Positions 35,463 to 47,831 of a stretch of 64,000 nucleotides of DNA are shown here, one piece after another. Position numbers and translations under genes: made by a program. Under the pieces are notes generated by a model, which was not told the origin of the DNA, searched no databases, and saw only the letters and a program-made list of their open reading frames with translations. Origin of the DNA: Syngnathus acus (Eukaryota > Chordata > Actinopteri > Syngnathiformes > Syngnathidae); the NCBI RefSeq assembly GCF_901709675.1, contig NC_051094.1, positions 2,212,501-2,276,500 of the forward strand. The letters run 5' to 3'. Each line of letters begins with the position of its first letter. Position 1 is the stretch's first letter.

Positions 35463-37339
35463 TACTTATATGTAAAAAAAGTAAAATTTTTTTTTCTTTC
35501 TTTCCATAAGAATGCATGTAGTAAGTTCAATTAACACAAACTCACAATGGTATAAGCTGATCTGTCATAAAATGTCCCAAGTGTCTCGTTTGCGTAGCCG
35601 AGCTAGTTTTACAATAACTGTAAGTGTGCTCCGGAGCCATTGTGAGGCGGTGGCGCGTACTGTACAGTTCCTGCGCCTGCTGTATCCCAGTGACGTTGTC
35701 ACACCTCTTTTCGGTGTCCTGCTGTGTTTCCCGAGGCGTCCCGAGGTCCTGGAAGCTGTCTCGGTAACGCTGCTGAGGATGGTGGGCGTCTGGCATAGAT
35801 AACACCACGATAACTCTGTGATGGACAGCCTGGAAACTTTTACCCCCCCCCCCCCCGCTCTTCTCATTTCCCCACCCACCCCTCACTAATGCTGACAATC
35901 TACATTGCAACTCAGAGGTGTTTGTTTGTCTCGTTGCGTTTGCTCTTAAGATCGGGTGAGGGTCTTTTGAATATAAATATAGTATTGTAAATTGGAAGCC
36001 TGCCTCGGTGAATGGAGGAAACAATTTCTTTGAAAATCAAGATCCTCGGAATGACAAAAAAGGCCCCTGCATGAAAGAAGAAACAAGTTTTAACAAGAAA
36101 TAAGAGTCAAGCTTGGCTTTTTATACTCATCCCCTTTGTATTAGCAGTTTTCAATGATATTTCAAGTTGTAATAACTTTTTGGTCCCAAGTTTTATTGGC
36201 TGTTTGGTTATCTGCAGATGTCATTGGCATTCTTTTATTCTCCTCTCCTTGTGCTGGCCTGTGGGGGAAAGGCTAATGTCTTGTGTGTCAATTCACAGCA
36301 GGAAACTTTTAGATCTATATAAGGTTACTCATTGCGGAACTTATTTTCTAAGAGAAAAGGGGAATCCATTATTTATGAACATATTCCCAGTCCATGGCTA
36401 ATTGTTTATTTTCTTCACAATTGCTTTGATGTAACCAGCCAGACACTTGTGAAAGTCTGTTGGAAACGGAATATTTTCCATGATACTCTTACAATATATA
36501 ATTATTGCCTGCCATTCCACTAAGGGTTTATTTTAGTTCAGTGTTTCCCACATGTGAATTTGAGTAAATTAAATAGATCGTGTCCGTGTCCCTAAAATGT
36601 GCCTCGGTTTCCTCTTAAATACGTTGGAAAACATTTTGGTTCCCTTGATAAACACTTTGGGTTGTCGTTCGCTGGAACTGTTGGGCAGTCTTGTTATCTT
36701 TTATCTGCGCTGTGGAAAAGCCATTTAAATGCTTTTGGAAGGGCTTGTTTAACAAAACAGAGAAATCCCTCATCTGGCTTGGAGTGAAATAACACACGCA
36801 GCTTTTGGAGCAGAGCTGGGCAGTAGGCGGTGTGTTCTTCACGCCGCTTTCTGTAATTAAGCAGCCTGAGCTCTCCTCGTTTGACTTTTAAGTCCCAAGA
36901 TGCCTGATCAGCACTCGGCAGTATTTAGTGAAATTTAGGGTGGGGGCGGACGCCCGGCTCGGACCGACCGCAGAAGAAATCAAGCGCTCGTAAAAAATCA
37001 TTTGAAAGTACAACAAAGAAAATGGCCCCTATGATTACAGTTGGGAAATATAAAAGGAAAACAAGGGTGTGTATGTACACCCTCCAAATCGACACTATAC
37101 GACCTCGGGGCCGGTGGAAGTGATCCCGCTATTTAGTTTAGAAAAACCCGTGAAGGCTACTGCGACGAGTTGAGAATTCATTACTAGATCACCCACTTGT
37201 ATTTATTTATTTCTGAAACATTCTGTATTTATTTTGCATCCAATTAACGTAAATGGTGGCCACCCCTCCAGTCGACGCCGTACCCCAATTTACCTAAATA
37301 CCTACATTTATCGTCTGGATTTTTTTCATCTTTTGACTT

Positions 37340-37376
37340 CAGGGGCCCGTGAGGATAAACGGACGAATGGATGTAA
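37340..37376 (+). mobile_element. 3' tail of a fish non-LTR retroposon, plus strand
   Basis: Reads AGGGGCCCGTGAGGATAAAC then GGACGAATGGATGTAA. It carries the same GTGAGGATAA-ACGG and ATGGATG ending as the tails at 4709 and 32430. The body is not recognisable, so it is a truncated or decayed insertion. Confidence 0.45.
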
Positions 37377-37810
37377 TAACCTCCGTTCATAGACTCCATT
37401 TCCCACCAACTGCTGAGTCCATTTGAGTCCAATGTACCTTGTTAGAATACTAATTCTTATTTTGTCTAAACTCCAGTTAAATATATGTGATGATATCCTC
37501 ACTTTTCGGGAAATAACATCGCGTCGTTCACTTTGTCACAGGTTTGTCTTCAGTCACCATCGCAGGTATGACGGGCCGCCCCACCTGTCTAGACTCGGCA
37601 TTCCCAGCTGGCACGCTATAGGAGAACGGCCCTCATTGAGCTTTTGGCACCAAGCCGTTGCGTTCAAATGCCAGGGTGCCCAATGGCGCGATCGGCATCT
37701 TTCTACTGGGTATCAGCTTTCGTAGGATCAAAGCTCTGCAAGCGATATCCTCCCCCTCATCAGGCGAGCAGCCTACCGACCCAAGGGATGCCATCGTCGG
37801 GGAGTGAAAA

Positions 37811-38004
37811 GGAGGGAGGGAGGGAGGGAGAACGACTGACAGATAGAAGGGGGAGGTGGCGGGGCGATGGGGAATGGCGAGGCTGGTGAAGGGGGGAGAC
37901 GAAGGCTGGGTTAAGGGCCTGCAGGCCTTGGAGGGACGAGAGGGGGTGGTTGTTAGGGATGTTTGAAGACAGTCGGAGGGAGGGAGGGAGGGAGGGAGGG
38001 GGGA
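37811..38004 (+). repeat. G-rich region with two (GGGA)n tracts
   Basis: A GGGA tract at 37811-37830 and a longer one at 37975-38004 bracket about 145 bases with many further G runs (GGGGGAGG, GGCGGGG, GGGGGGAGA, GGGGGTGG). Many overlapping G-quadruplex combinations are possible on the plus strand. The proline/serine-rich minus-strand frames here are by-products of the C-rich strand. Confidence 0.85.
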
Positions 38005-38541
38005 GAGTGTGGATGGCAGAGCCACGCAGGGGTGAGGATGCGTTTGTAAACGAGAAGACGGCATCAGCATATAAGGGTCTCGAGATGCAGCCTCTCCCCC
38101 CCCGTCTCACCTACACCCAGCACCCCTTACGCCCATGAGTCTATTTACTCACCCGCTTGTTTGCCGGGAGCGACAGCCCACTCCTCCCAACTGCGCTCTT
38201 CCTATCATCCCCCTTTGAGATGTGAGGAGCGAGGTGCAACACTTTCCCCTTCCTGCTCTCGTCCCTCTTAGTGAGCGCGTTTTGATTCCTGCTCTTACCT
38301 TCCTCTCTTTCGCTCCCTCTTTCATATCCCAGAGTGCTCCTTTTCTAGTGCGCGTCTCTTCCGATCGCGACTTCTCCTCAAGGTATCAGTGTGTGGCACA
38401 GAGTTGTAAGTCTTCTTTTAAAAGTGCTAGCTCATTAAGGAGCGAGAGTGTTTGGATATGCGTAGTTTGTATTTTTAGTGTGTTTGTTTGTGCCGCTGTG
38501 CCGAGGCTAGGTTCTCTCTGCTCACCGTTTGTTTGTGAGGA

Positions 38542-38581
38542 TGTGTGTGTGTGTGTGTGTGGCCTATATGTGTGTGTGTGT
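38542..38581 (+). repeat. (TG)n microsatellite, interrupted
   Basis: Ten TG units, a GGCCTATA break, then six more TG units. Confidence 0.9.
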
Positions 38582-39017
38582 GCACGTTGGATGTAAAGCA
38601 GGTAGGAACACTGCTGAGTCTGGTTCTTTTTGTTCCACTGTGGTGTTTGGGAAGCACAAACTTTATTCCTGTATAGCACGAACATCTGTTTACAGTATAA
38701 AACATACGGAACACCAGGCAAGGTGAAATAAGATGTTGGAACATCTCGCTGCATAATTCATACAGGTGACAATCGGCTGGATGCTCTTGGTTCAAACTTT
38801 GCAACAAACCTACTTTCCGAATAGTGAATGTGAAATGAATGGATCTAAGTAAAATTCTTGCGAGAGCCTGCTTGATATGTGGGGTCGATTCGAGGATCAG
38901 ACGTTTAAAGGTGCTGACAGTTTTGGCGCCAAAGCACATCCAACAATTCATTCAGCGAGGCTTGTCAAAGGTTTCACATTTTACAACTTAAAAAGTTTGT
39001 ATTGTTGTAAATAATTT

Positions 39018-39040
39018 TAATATATAATATAATATAATAT
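39018..39040. repeat. (AATAT)n tract
   Basis: About four units of an AATAT pentamer in AT-rich DNA. Nearby, near 39,090, CACAATTGTCACAATTGTG is a doubled CACAATTGT word. Confidence 0.7.
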
Positions 39041-42000
39041 GTAAATTTCCTGACACATTTGTGGCAATTTATCCCCCATCACAATTGTCACAATTGTGTG
39101 TAAATCCTATTTACATAATAAAAAAAAAGGTTTGGTCACAAGTCATGAATTGTCAGTGACCGGCCACTCTAAAAATCGCTTGTAATTATAGTTTGCCATC
39201 TGACTTAATACCCACCCAATGACGCTGGGAAGTATTTATGTCACATGGCGTCATGTGTAGGCTGTGCCACCGGACCCTCTGCGGTCAACATGCAACAAGC
39301 AGCTCATGTTTAAAGACCCATGTTAAAATCCAAGCACGGAAGTTCAAACCCAATTTTACAGACTAATGTAGCTCAGTATTGTGGCTTTCCAATAAAGAGT
39401 TTGACTTCATGTATTTTTCATTATTTTTTTTGCATTATCCATGGATTGCATTTGATCATACGTACTGGTTTCCATTTGCCGTCACTCCGACACCCTCCAG
39501 ATGCACACGGATGAACATTCACAGACGTGTTAATGTCAGTCCGCGCTATAGTGTGGCTGAACGTACATTGGGGCAGCTGACTCGGAATATCTGCGCGAGT
39601 TCCCAGTTGCTGCCACTCTATCTGCTGTCAACAGATTATATTGCACGCACACACTCACGTCGTAGACACCACACACCCTCGTAAAGTGGACGTTTCTTCA
39701 AAGGTGCCTCATCAGCACAGCAACAGGCTAGCAGCAGTTGTGAAATGTGAATCTGTTTGTGTGTGTGTCTGTGTGTGAGCAAAAAAGAGCAAGAGAATGA
39801 ATATTTTAGTCTTGACCTGGTTCCCTCATTCTGGGGATCTCCTGTGGTGTCATATTTTGGGTGGTGAAGTGAGTCATGGTGGGCTTTGTGATCTTTCATC
39901 CTACTTAATGCACAGTCGAGATTATTGCATGGCAACCGATTGGCATATGTCTATTACAGGCAAAACAGGGTTATGTAATGTTTTGTCACTGTCCAGCATG
40001 GGCAGTTTTTTTTTTAATAACAGTTGCTCAAAACATTCTTTGACCTAAACAAGGTGCAAACGTGACTCCTCTGTGCCGACCCTTCCTGGAAAAGCGACGT
40101 TAGGAGTAGCACGAAGGCTCTCAGCTCTGGATCGATACAGCCTGGCTTTTTACTGCAGTTTGTGGATGCCTCTCCTCCGCTGTGTTATTTTATCCTTCAC
40201 TGGGCCTCTGTTCATTTGTTGTTCATTTGCTCTGCCTTGTCGGTTCAATAAATCTTATATCTTCTTAGATTTCCTCCATTAAGAGGAGCTGGCTCTCCTT
40301 TGCCGGCTCCCGCTTGTGTTTGTCCCCGCAGTTATTGTCTTTCCATTATCCAACATGGCCATCTGTGAGCTCGCAGAACAGATTTGATGGCGATGCGATC
40401 GACAAAGAAAATGGACGCACACGCATTACATATGCCGCCGTAGATTGTGCTTTGAAACAATCCGTGTGTATGTTTACGGAGATAAACACACACTCACCGT
40501 ACACCCGTCGCCTGAGCCAAACACTTTTTTCGTTTTCGTCATTTCTATGAATATGACATTGACTCGTGTTTATGTACCTGACTCAGACTGACCTCAAAGC
40601 TAATATTGAGTAAAATAATTGATGCCCTGTTCTTAAAGTTGACTTTTGTCCCCACATTGATGTATCGCAATATATGGAATGTTAGGAAAAAAAAAAACAT
40701 ACAGTTTAGCTGACCTGCCATACGCTCCATTTAGGCCGCAATCTGTTTAACCACAGGTGGTCTTCCTGTCATAACTGTGTCAATGGAGAATTAGTCCGGC
40801 GAATTACACTACCTGAGGAAACAATTGATGTGAGACAAAAATGAACAGATTGCATGAAGTGTGTTCAGAGATTGTCGTGAACTAGGAGTAAAAAAAAACA
40901 AAAAAAAACGAAGAGCAGAGTTGCAGACTGGCTTTCTCTAGGCACCAGACATGGTTGCGACCCGCCTATGTTTTTGTTTTATCCCCGCGATTCTTTGTCA
41001 TGGTAACTTGCTGTTTTTCTCAGCTAGCGCTTTTACCGTCGCCATTCCTCTCCATGGTCACCCTTTCTCCACATTGTCACTTCTTTTTTTTTTTTTCCTC
41101 CGGTAAAACGATTCTCCAGGTGGCTGTTTTGGAGCGTTGTGGACTAGCAGTTGATTGGTATGTGGTTTAAGCCGCTCACCCTGAGGACGAAGGCCGTGGT
41201 GGCGCTTGAAGCTGTGTGACTCACATCATTGTGTAAAATCAACAGGCCCTTCCGAGCGCATACAAAAGCTGGCGAATGATGTCAAATGCGCTCCGAGTCA
41301 ACATTGGTGCTTTATTGCTCTGTGCAGGACACTTCCCTTAAAGCGTAAATAGTTAACAGAAGCGGAAGGAGGCAAGCCTGGAACACGTTCGCGAGTATGA
41401 TCGAACGTTCTCGCAAGTACTTTCAAATGTATTTGCCAACACTTAACCCACATTGGCAGTTCCACTTACAAATACACACGAAATAGTGAAAGTCAAACAA
41501 CCAACCATCAGCGTCTGGGAATGAGGGAATTTCACCTTAATTCTAAAAATGCTCATTTGCGTATGACGATGCAAATGTGTGTGTACCTTTGGCGGTATTT
41601 TGTCAAGCAGAAGATCACCTTGACTCTGTCCAGTTGGAGAGAACGAGCCTTGGGCAGTAAGACTGAGTGAGGTGGAGATGAACTGGTTCCCCGAAGGCCG
41701 TTATGTTCAGCACATGTCTCCATCCCCATTTTGAATCTTTATCTTAGTCTCACATACACATACACACACACCCCGCCAGCCCAGCTGCAAAGTCCCAGGA
41801 GAGACTCGGGCTCAATGACTTACTCCATCCAAGGTAAAAAACTACTTTGAAACCAAATTCAGTGGCGACACTCACACGACTGGGCCGTACTGTACGGCGT
41901 TTAATAGTGCACACACATCCACATGCCTCCCGTCTTTATCAGACAGATGCTCTTGCAGTCTGCTCACCACTGGGATTTCCTACCATTGTATATTATTCCC

Positions 42001-44029
42001 TTTATTTGCCGGGCAATTAGGCACCGTGCCAGGCGTCTCACTTGTAAAATTAAGGTAAAAGCGCAGTGTTAATGGGGGATACTGAATATCGTACGTGTGT
42101 GGAAAACTTAATTGGTCTCTGTACATTTGAAGTCTATTTTTTTTCCTTTATATTCTGATTGTGACAATGTCATAACTTTACACATTTTTAATAACTCATG
42201 GACAAATCTGGAAATGTTTGGACAGTCGTGGTCGCTACCACTTATCCACTGGCAAGAAGAAATGATAGAGGACTTTGGATTTATTGTCTGGAGCGTTTTA
42301 CAGCCAGTCAGCTTGTTAGCTGCAGTGTAGTTTGAAGCTCAGACCGGAAGCCTCCCATGCTATTTTGGGAAACATTTTTTGAAAACCTGCTATTGTGGAG
42401 GTATAATTACAGGCCCATATGCTGTGCCTAATTCTCAAACAATAGGTTCTAGTTTTGCACACGGACATGACATGGCTCTCGCAGAACATGCTCAAGCGGA
42501 ATGTAGATATTTAAACCACGCAGTCACTTTTAACGAGGGGAAAAAAATATCACTGTTTTATGTGATAATTTCTTTTTCCTGGAGGAAGATGAATCAATCT
42601 GGAGTGATGAACATTGAGTTTTTCTTTTACATTTGGATTTTCTTACGTCTTGTTTCCTGTGTTATTTTATGCCGCACTTCTGTTGTTCTTCACCGGTGAC
42701 AGTGACAGTGCTACTTCTTCATCTGCTGCCTCGCGAGTTCTAATTGGTGAAAATGGAAGCAACATCTGGTTCTGTTGTAGACAACGATTTTTATCCGCCG
42801 GTTGCCATCACGTCATCACCTTGGCCGGACTTTTCGGTGCAGTTGTCGAGTGGCCGCCGCTCGGCATCGCCAGCCACCCTCGGAGCAGAGGCAGTACATT
42901 TCATCCATCAAAAAAATGAGCCATTTTCATGGTCATATTTGATAATGAGCTTATTTCACATCCTTCCAAGGCGCCGTGATATACTCAAGCCTGTGGGACT
43001 CATAATTTAGTGGCTGAATTGAATGACTTGAGAGGATTCGGTCAGTAAGCACAGTGCCATAATGCCTCAACAAATATGAACATTTTAGTCCTCTAGATTC
43101 AAAATCCTAACAGAACAGAAAAACCTATTGGCTTTGGAAAAAAAAGATTTCTTTGGGAATTCCCACTCTTCCCCAGTCTGTCTGTGAATTTGTGACACGT
43201 TAATTTTCCTGTTGACTGTTTATCATCCTGTTTAAAAAAAAATTAAAACGACAACGTAACTTTTAAGTCCGCTAGCTCAATGCTAACACATAAAAGGAAA
43301 CAACATTGGTTAGCATCGGTGGAAATTTTTAGCAAAGCCTATTTGAACATAAACGGCGCAGCAACACATGTACACAGGAATCCTACTTATGTTTTACTAT
43401 ATTTTTATGAAGTGCTAATTCCTATACGATAAACAGCTCTTTGTTTTTATTTATAGAGGCTGGAACAGAATACCGGTCATTTCAATTGGGAACGAGGAAG
43501 TGTTATGTTTATATGGGCTTGCAGGTATATAAATATATTCCCCTCCATTATTTTCATAGTGTGTTCAAGGTAAACCAATCGCTTTACAAATTACGCCTTT
43601 CAGTAAAACTGTCTGTCACCTCTCAACCTGTCATGATTAATAATTTAAGGACACCGGTGTTTACTCCTATTTATGCCGGAATTTCATGGATAGCAGAGGT
43701 TAGACAAATATACACACAAGAAAATCATGAAATAAATTAAACATCCATCTCAGCTCCTGCCAGATGGCTCTCAGTTCTATACATCATATCATATTTGCTG
43801 CTATTTTATATCCACACATGAGCAAACAGCGTGCAGGAGAGGAGGCGGCAGAGGAGCAAACAGCATGAGGATGCCATGTTGAAACTGTGGTGACCGGTGG
43901 CTCCTGTCTGTCCGCTGCCTCACAGCCTTTCCTTTGCACCAGCGGCTCAATGCGAGTATTCACATACTGGATTCCAGCGGCCAAAGCGTCCAACCCCAAA
44001 CGGACACAGTGACTCTGCTGGTAAAATAT

Positions 44030-44095
44030 GCCGCATTCCAGTTGGACCCGGAAGTGGGAACTTCCGAGTTCCTAGTCGGAACTTATATCTGGAAA
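44030..44095. repeat. Putative dispersed repeat with GGAA/TTCC inverted words
   Basis: The segment GCCGCATTCCAGTTGGACCC is followed by GGAAGTGGGAACTTCCGAGT and GTCGGAAC. It has internal GGAAGT/ACTTCC inversions. It resembles a fish repeat I remember with GCATTCC-GGAAGTCGGAA-TTCCGAGTTCC words, but no second copy exists in this window. Classification is uncertain. Confidence 0.3.
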
Positions 44096-47000
44096 GCCAC
44101 CTGAACTCGAAATTTCCACTTTACGGTGTAAGGTATTCTTGATACTGCTGATGTCAACTTTTCAAAATGGCGTATCTATTAACAAACAATAAGTCACAAT
44201 TTGATTGGTAAAACCAATCGATCGGGTTACTTAAAATTAGTGTCATTGCTAATTATTAGAGTATGAGAGCACTAATTTGGGAATATTAGTTTTGCATACA
44301 ATGCTCTTTCATGTCAACCGGAATATTGACAACTAAAATAATTATAACTTCAAAATTCTGCTGTCTTGCCAGGCTATTTTCCTTTACTTTTTTTTTTTTT
44401 CCTCCCCCTATTTTTTTCTTTATCTGTCCCGAAAAGAGCAATGCACATGCTGTTTAACAGACCTCACAGTACACATCCGAGCCACGAAAGCAGCGGGTCA
44501 GTAATAAACATGCTGTGTTTGCACTCGTTCATGTGAAAGGTTGCTACCAATCGGCTTGTATACAAACATTAAACGAACTCGCATCACATTGACTAAAATA
44601 AGCAAAAGTAATTTTCTCATCTTTTATTGCGAAAGCGTGTAATTAATTTTCAACATGGACCGTCCCACCTGAGCGGATGTGAAATCTGCCTGCAAGTGGC
44701 AAGTCAATTTGGCAGAAACAAAAGACAAACATGGCTCGACAGAGAGATGATTTCAAATCATAACCAGCCTTATGAAACTAAACGGCCCAGCTCTGCTCAC
44801 CTGGGCTCACATTTCTTTTTACTTGTTTTCTTTTGTCTTTGACTGATTGCAGTCTTCATCTGAAACTAAATATTCCCTCTCTCCAATAATTCTCGATCTT
44901 TAAACGTTAGTTCTAGTGCTGCTCTGGGTTTTCTATCTTCACGTTGGAGGTCCTTTGACAGTTATAACTGCAATTCCAGCAAGATATTGTTCCCTTAAAA
45001 GATAAATGAAGAACAATTTCCCTTTTGTTGTGTCCCGCTCAATCCATTGGTATTGGCCAACTCAATCAATCAGACGAATATTTTGGGAGCCGAGCAGGCA
45101 GCACATTTTTTAGTGCTTTAAGTTCGACTAATGGTTCTCCGAGAACTTTTTGTTGTCTTCTTGTTGGCGAAATTTTGTTTTCCAGTCTTCAGTCATAAAA
45201 ATCATGTAAAGTGAATCCATAGCAAATCCATTGACACGCTTCAACATCCAGCGTGAGTACTTGAGCACCTCCAATTGGATGACCAGTAATTGCGGTGTAC
45301 ATTTAGCTAACGAGCTAGCTAGCTACTCCTAAATCCTGAAAATGCGTCTTCCCAGGTCGTTCGCTGGCGAGGCCGCTTTAGAGCGCCTCGTCGTTGCCAT
45401 GACGGTGATTACGTCGAAAGTGGGAGGATGTTTGAGATTTTGCATTTTAGCTCCTCCCATGTGGCACGACTCAGCCAATCAAATTGTTTGTGGCAGGCTT
45501 AAAAGTAACGCCCACCCAAATGACGAGCCTGAACTTGGGCCAAGGGCAGATCTTCAGTAGCTTCTGGCAAAGCCAACCTGATGCAAAAGGAAATATTTCT
45601 CATCAGGCATTCTACCTGGTTTATTGGCTATGACATAAGCAGTGATTAGCGTATTTGTTGAGGAACCTCACCATCATCTGGCTCCAGCAGCAAGCACTGG
45701 TCTGCAGGCTTTCTACATTTACGGAGCATAATTGCTGCTTAAAGTCTTAAATTATTTATTATTGTAAGATCTGACAGCGGTGCTTAGAAGCAAATTGGGA
45801 TCATCTTCCATGACCACCAAGGATTTACAGATTGGAGGCAGAACTAAGTTTATTTCCTCTGCTCTGCTTTTATCCCTGCAAAGGAAGCGTTTAAAAGGAT
45901 CACCCGCGACAGATAACCACGTTACTGTACTGACGAATAACGCCGCCGCTGCTCTTAAGATCCTGATTTTGTCTGTGGATTCTTTTCCCTCTCTCGCTCT
46001 TTCTCTCTCGCTCTCCCTTCCCTTCACTCCAGTCTAATTGTGCTGATGCTCTCCCCGTGGGTTTTAATGTTTGACACGGCAAAACGCTCTTAAATCCTCC
46101 ACACTGCTCCCTCCCTCATGAGGCCGAGTATCTTAAAAGGAAAAAGGATGTATGTCTAATTCATAAATTTATCACGTCGCAAAATGATGCATTAAATGAG
46201 AGGGGACACGCTCCAATTTGAAATGCTGACTTTAGAAAATAAGTTGTGATTTCTCTTTTTTTTTTTAAATGAGTTCAGATGGGCTCTCCTTCACCCCTGC
46301 GCCCCCGCTCGCCTCCCACGGCCTCTTGCTTTCTCACTTCTTGAGATAGGAGACCACATGTCTGCGTCTTTGTCTGCCTCACAAACCCCAAAACTCTGGC
46401 TTCATTCTAGAGGTTAATTTTACCTCCACCTCTGTTGCTTATTTAGGTTGTATGCTTGTGGGTGTGAGATAAATACACACGCAGGACTGTGCAGGAAATT
46501 AGGACTGGGAAAAAAAAAACGATATACAAACGAGGTGTGTCAGAAAAAATCCAAGAATGATTCCACCAATAAAAATTCAAATGACAAACTTCTAATTTCT
46601 TCTAGTCAGAGTGTAAAGCAATTTTGTAAAACTAAAGCTCAACCAACAAAACTGAATTAAAAAAAAACAGTCAGACTTAATAGAGATTTTTTAAATCAGT
46701 TTTCAATAGCCAAGTATGATTAAAGCAATTTCAAAGTCACTATATGTAAATGATCCATTATATCATATACATGTATTATTAAAATGTCAATTCTCAGCTT
46801 TTCTATCAATGGAAGATCATTTCTCTGGAACATGATGTGCTCCTCAGAGGCTGAAACCAGAGGAGATGGTTTGAACACAGTTCCAACAGCAATTCTGAAA
46901 ATCACTGCTGGGCTCCCTCTCGACAGGTCAACCTGCCAAGAAGCAAGTTTAAACGGGGGAAAAAAAAACAGTTGAAAAGAGTAAATGTAAATTCCCGCTC

Positions 47001-47254
47001 GAGTAGAAGCTTTCCCTGGAGATGCGTTAAAACAAGAGTGACGACGAGACTGATGACAACTCCATCCATGGGGAAAAAAAGGTGTAAGAGACGCTTTCTT
47101 GCCAGGGTTACACAAATTATAGCTTTCTGGTGAAAGTGTGAGGGACATTTACGGGTTTCATGTTTAGTGACGCGGAAGTTGGGAAATTTGTAACGTATAT
47201 TCAGGCACTAGGCCCCTAGATTGAGCACAATTCCAAATTGCAGCAGATTTACAT
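44096..47254. other. Non-coding stretch, no gene recognised
   Basis: Unique sequence with T runs near 44,388 and 46,256 and a CTCTCG pyrimidine tract at 45,980-46,024. 45,340-45,545 is CpG-richer, with AGCCAATCA (CCAAT box) near 45,473 and GGCTTAAAAGTAACGCCC about 20 bases on, which is promoter-like but without an attached gene. 46,090-46,210 is non-repetitive and could be regulatory. Confidence 0.45.
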
Positions 47255-47450
47255 GTATTTGTATTAATGGAGTCCAATAACCGATTAAATGAACAAAGTA
47301 TATAAATATATAATGTACTGGCGACCTTTTGCTTGTTACATTATCTTGTAGCGCTAACTGCTAACTCTTTGGACTTGTATTAGCATTTGTAGGTAGCATT
47401 TTTAGCTAGCATTTGTATTCGTATTAATGGAGCCCAATAACTGATTAAAT
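47255..47450 (+). repeat. Spaced direct repeat with GCTA-rich interval
   Basis: The segment GTATTAATGGAGTCCAATAA with CCGATTAAAT at 47261-47290 recurs as GTATTAATGGAGCCCAATAA with CTGATTAAAT at 47421-47450, both preceded by ATTTGTATT-type words. The copies are 160 bases apart on one strand. The interval holds AACTGCTAACTC and TTAGCTAGCATTTG words. This looks like an old duplication, or part of a satellite-like or transposon repeat. Confidence 0.75.
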
Positions 47451-47482
47451 AAATTAATTATAAGTATTTTTGTTCCTTATTA

Positions 47483-47829
47483 CCGTATTTTCCGGAATAT
47501 AAGGCGCACCGGACTATAAGGCGCACCATTAATGCATCATGTCAGATTTTTTATCCAAATCATATCATTCTCCATTTTATCTTTTTTATTTCAACTTCAG
47601 ATGCAACAAATTACTTTATAATCACAAAGAAATGATCCATAGTCTTTTTGATTCATGATTCATAGTCTTCAGCGGGCCACTTATGATTGATTTCATGACA
47701 CAATGCTTCAGGCCAGTTTAAATTTAGGAATTTGGTCCATATTTAAGGCGCACCGGACTATAAGGCGCACTGTCGGCTTTTGAGAAAATGTTAGGTTTTT
47801 AGGTGCGCCTTATAGTCCGGAAAATACGG
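47483..47829 (+). mobile_element. TA-flanked MITE (CCGTATTTTCC family), copy 3
   Basis: A 347-bp element between TA dinucleotides. The left end CCGTATTTTCCGGAATATAA and the right end CCGGAAAATACGG are inverted. GGCGCACCGGACTATAAGGC occurs near both ends on the same strand. The middle (about 47,530-47,730) is unlike the copies at 19336 and 35221, so this is another subfamily or a different internal deletion product. No transposase frame seen. Confidence 0.85.
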
Positions 47830-47831
47830 TA

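Larger units (their letters stand above)
35465..44029. other. Non-coding stretch with G-rich and TG tracts
   Basis: Mostly unique sequence. Long overlapping frames at 35,542-36,024, 37,633-38,110 and 38,386-38,951 cross low-complexity or GC-rich DNA and show no domain. A C run lies at 35,843-35,856. Non-repetitive, possibly regulatory patches are seen at about 36,850-36,990, 40,380-40,460 and 41,990-42,060. No gene recognised. Confidence 0.5.

Noticed and set aside
35542-36024. 160-codon minus-strand open frame
   Set aside because: Its translation has low-complexity glycine stretches from a C run, overlaps plus-strand frames, and shows no domain, signal peptide or splice context.
37633-38110. 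Two overlapping minus-strand frames rich in Pro and Ser
   Set aside because: They are direct translations of the C-rich complement of the GGGA tracts.
38386-38951. 122- and 158-codon minus-strand frames with His-Thr repeats
   Set aside because: The His-Thr repeats are a translated CA microsatellite; the remainder lacks any domain.
42744-43010. 88-codon frame in a GC-richer region
   Set aside because: Starts like a plausible protein but has no recognisable family, no splice donor in a sensible place, and overlaps another frame.
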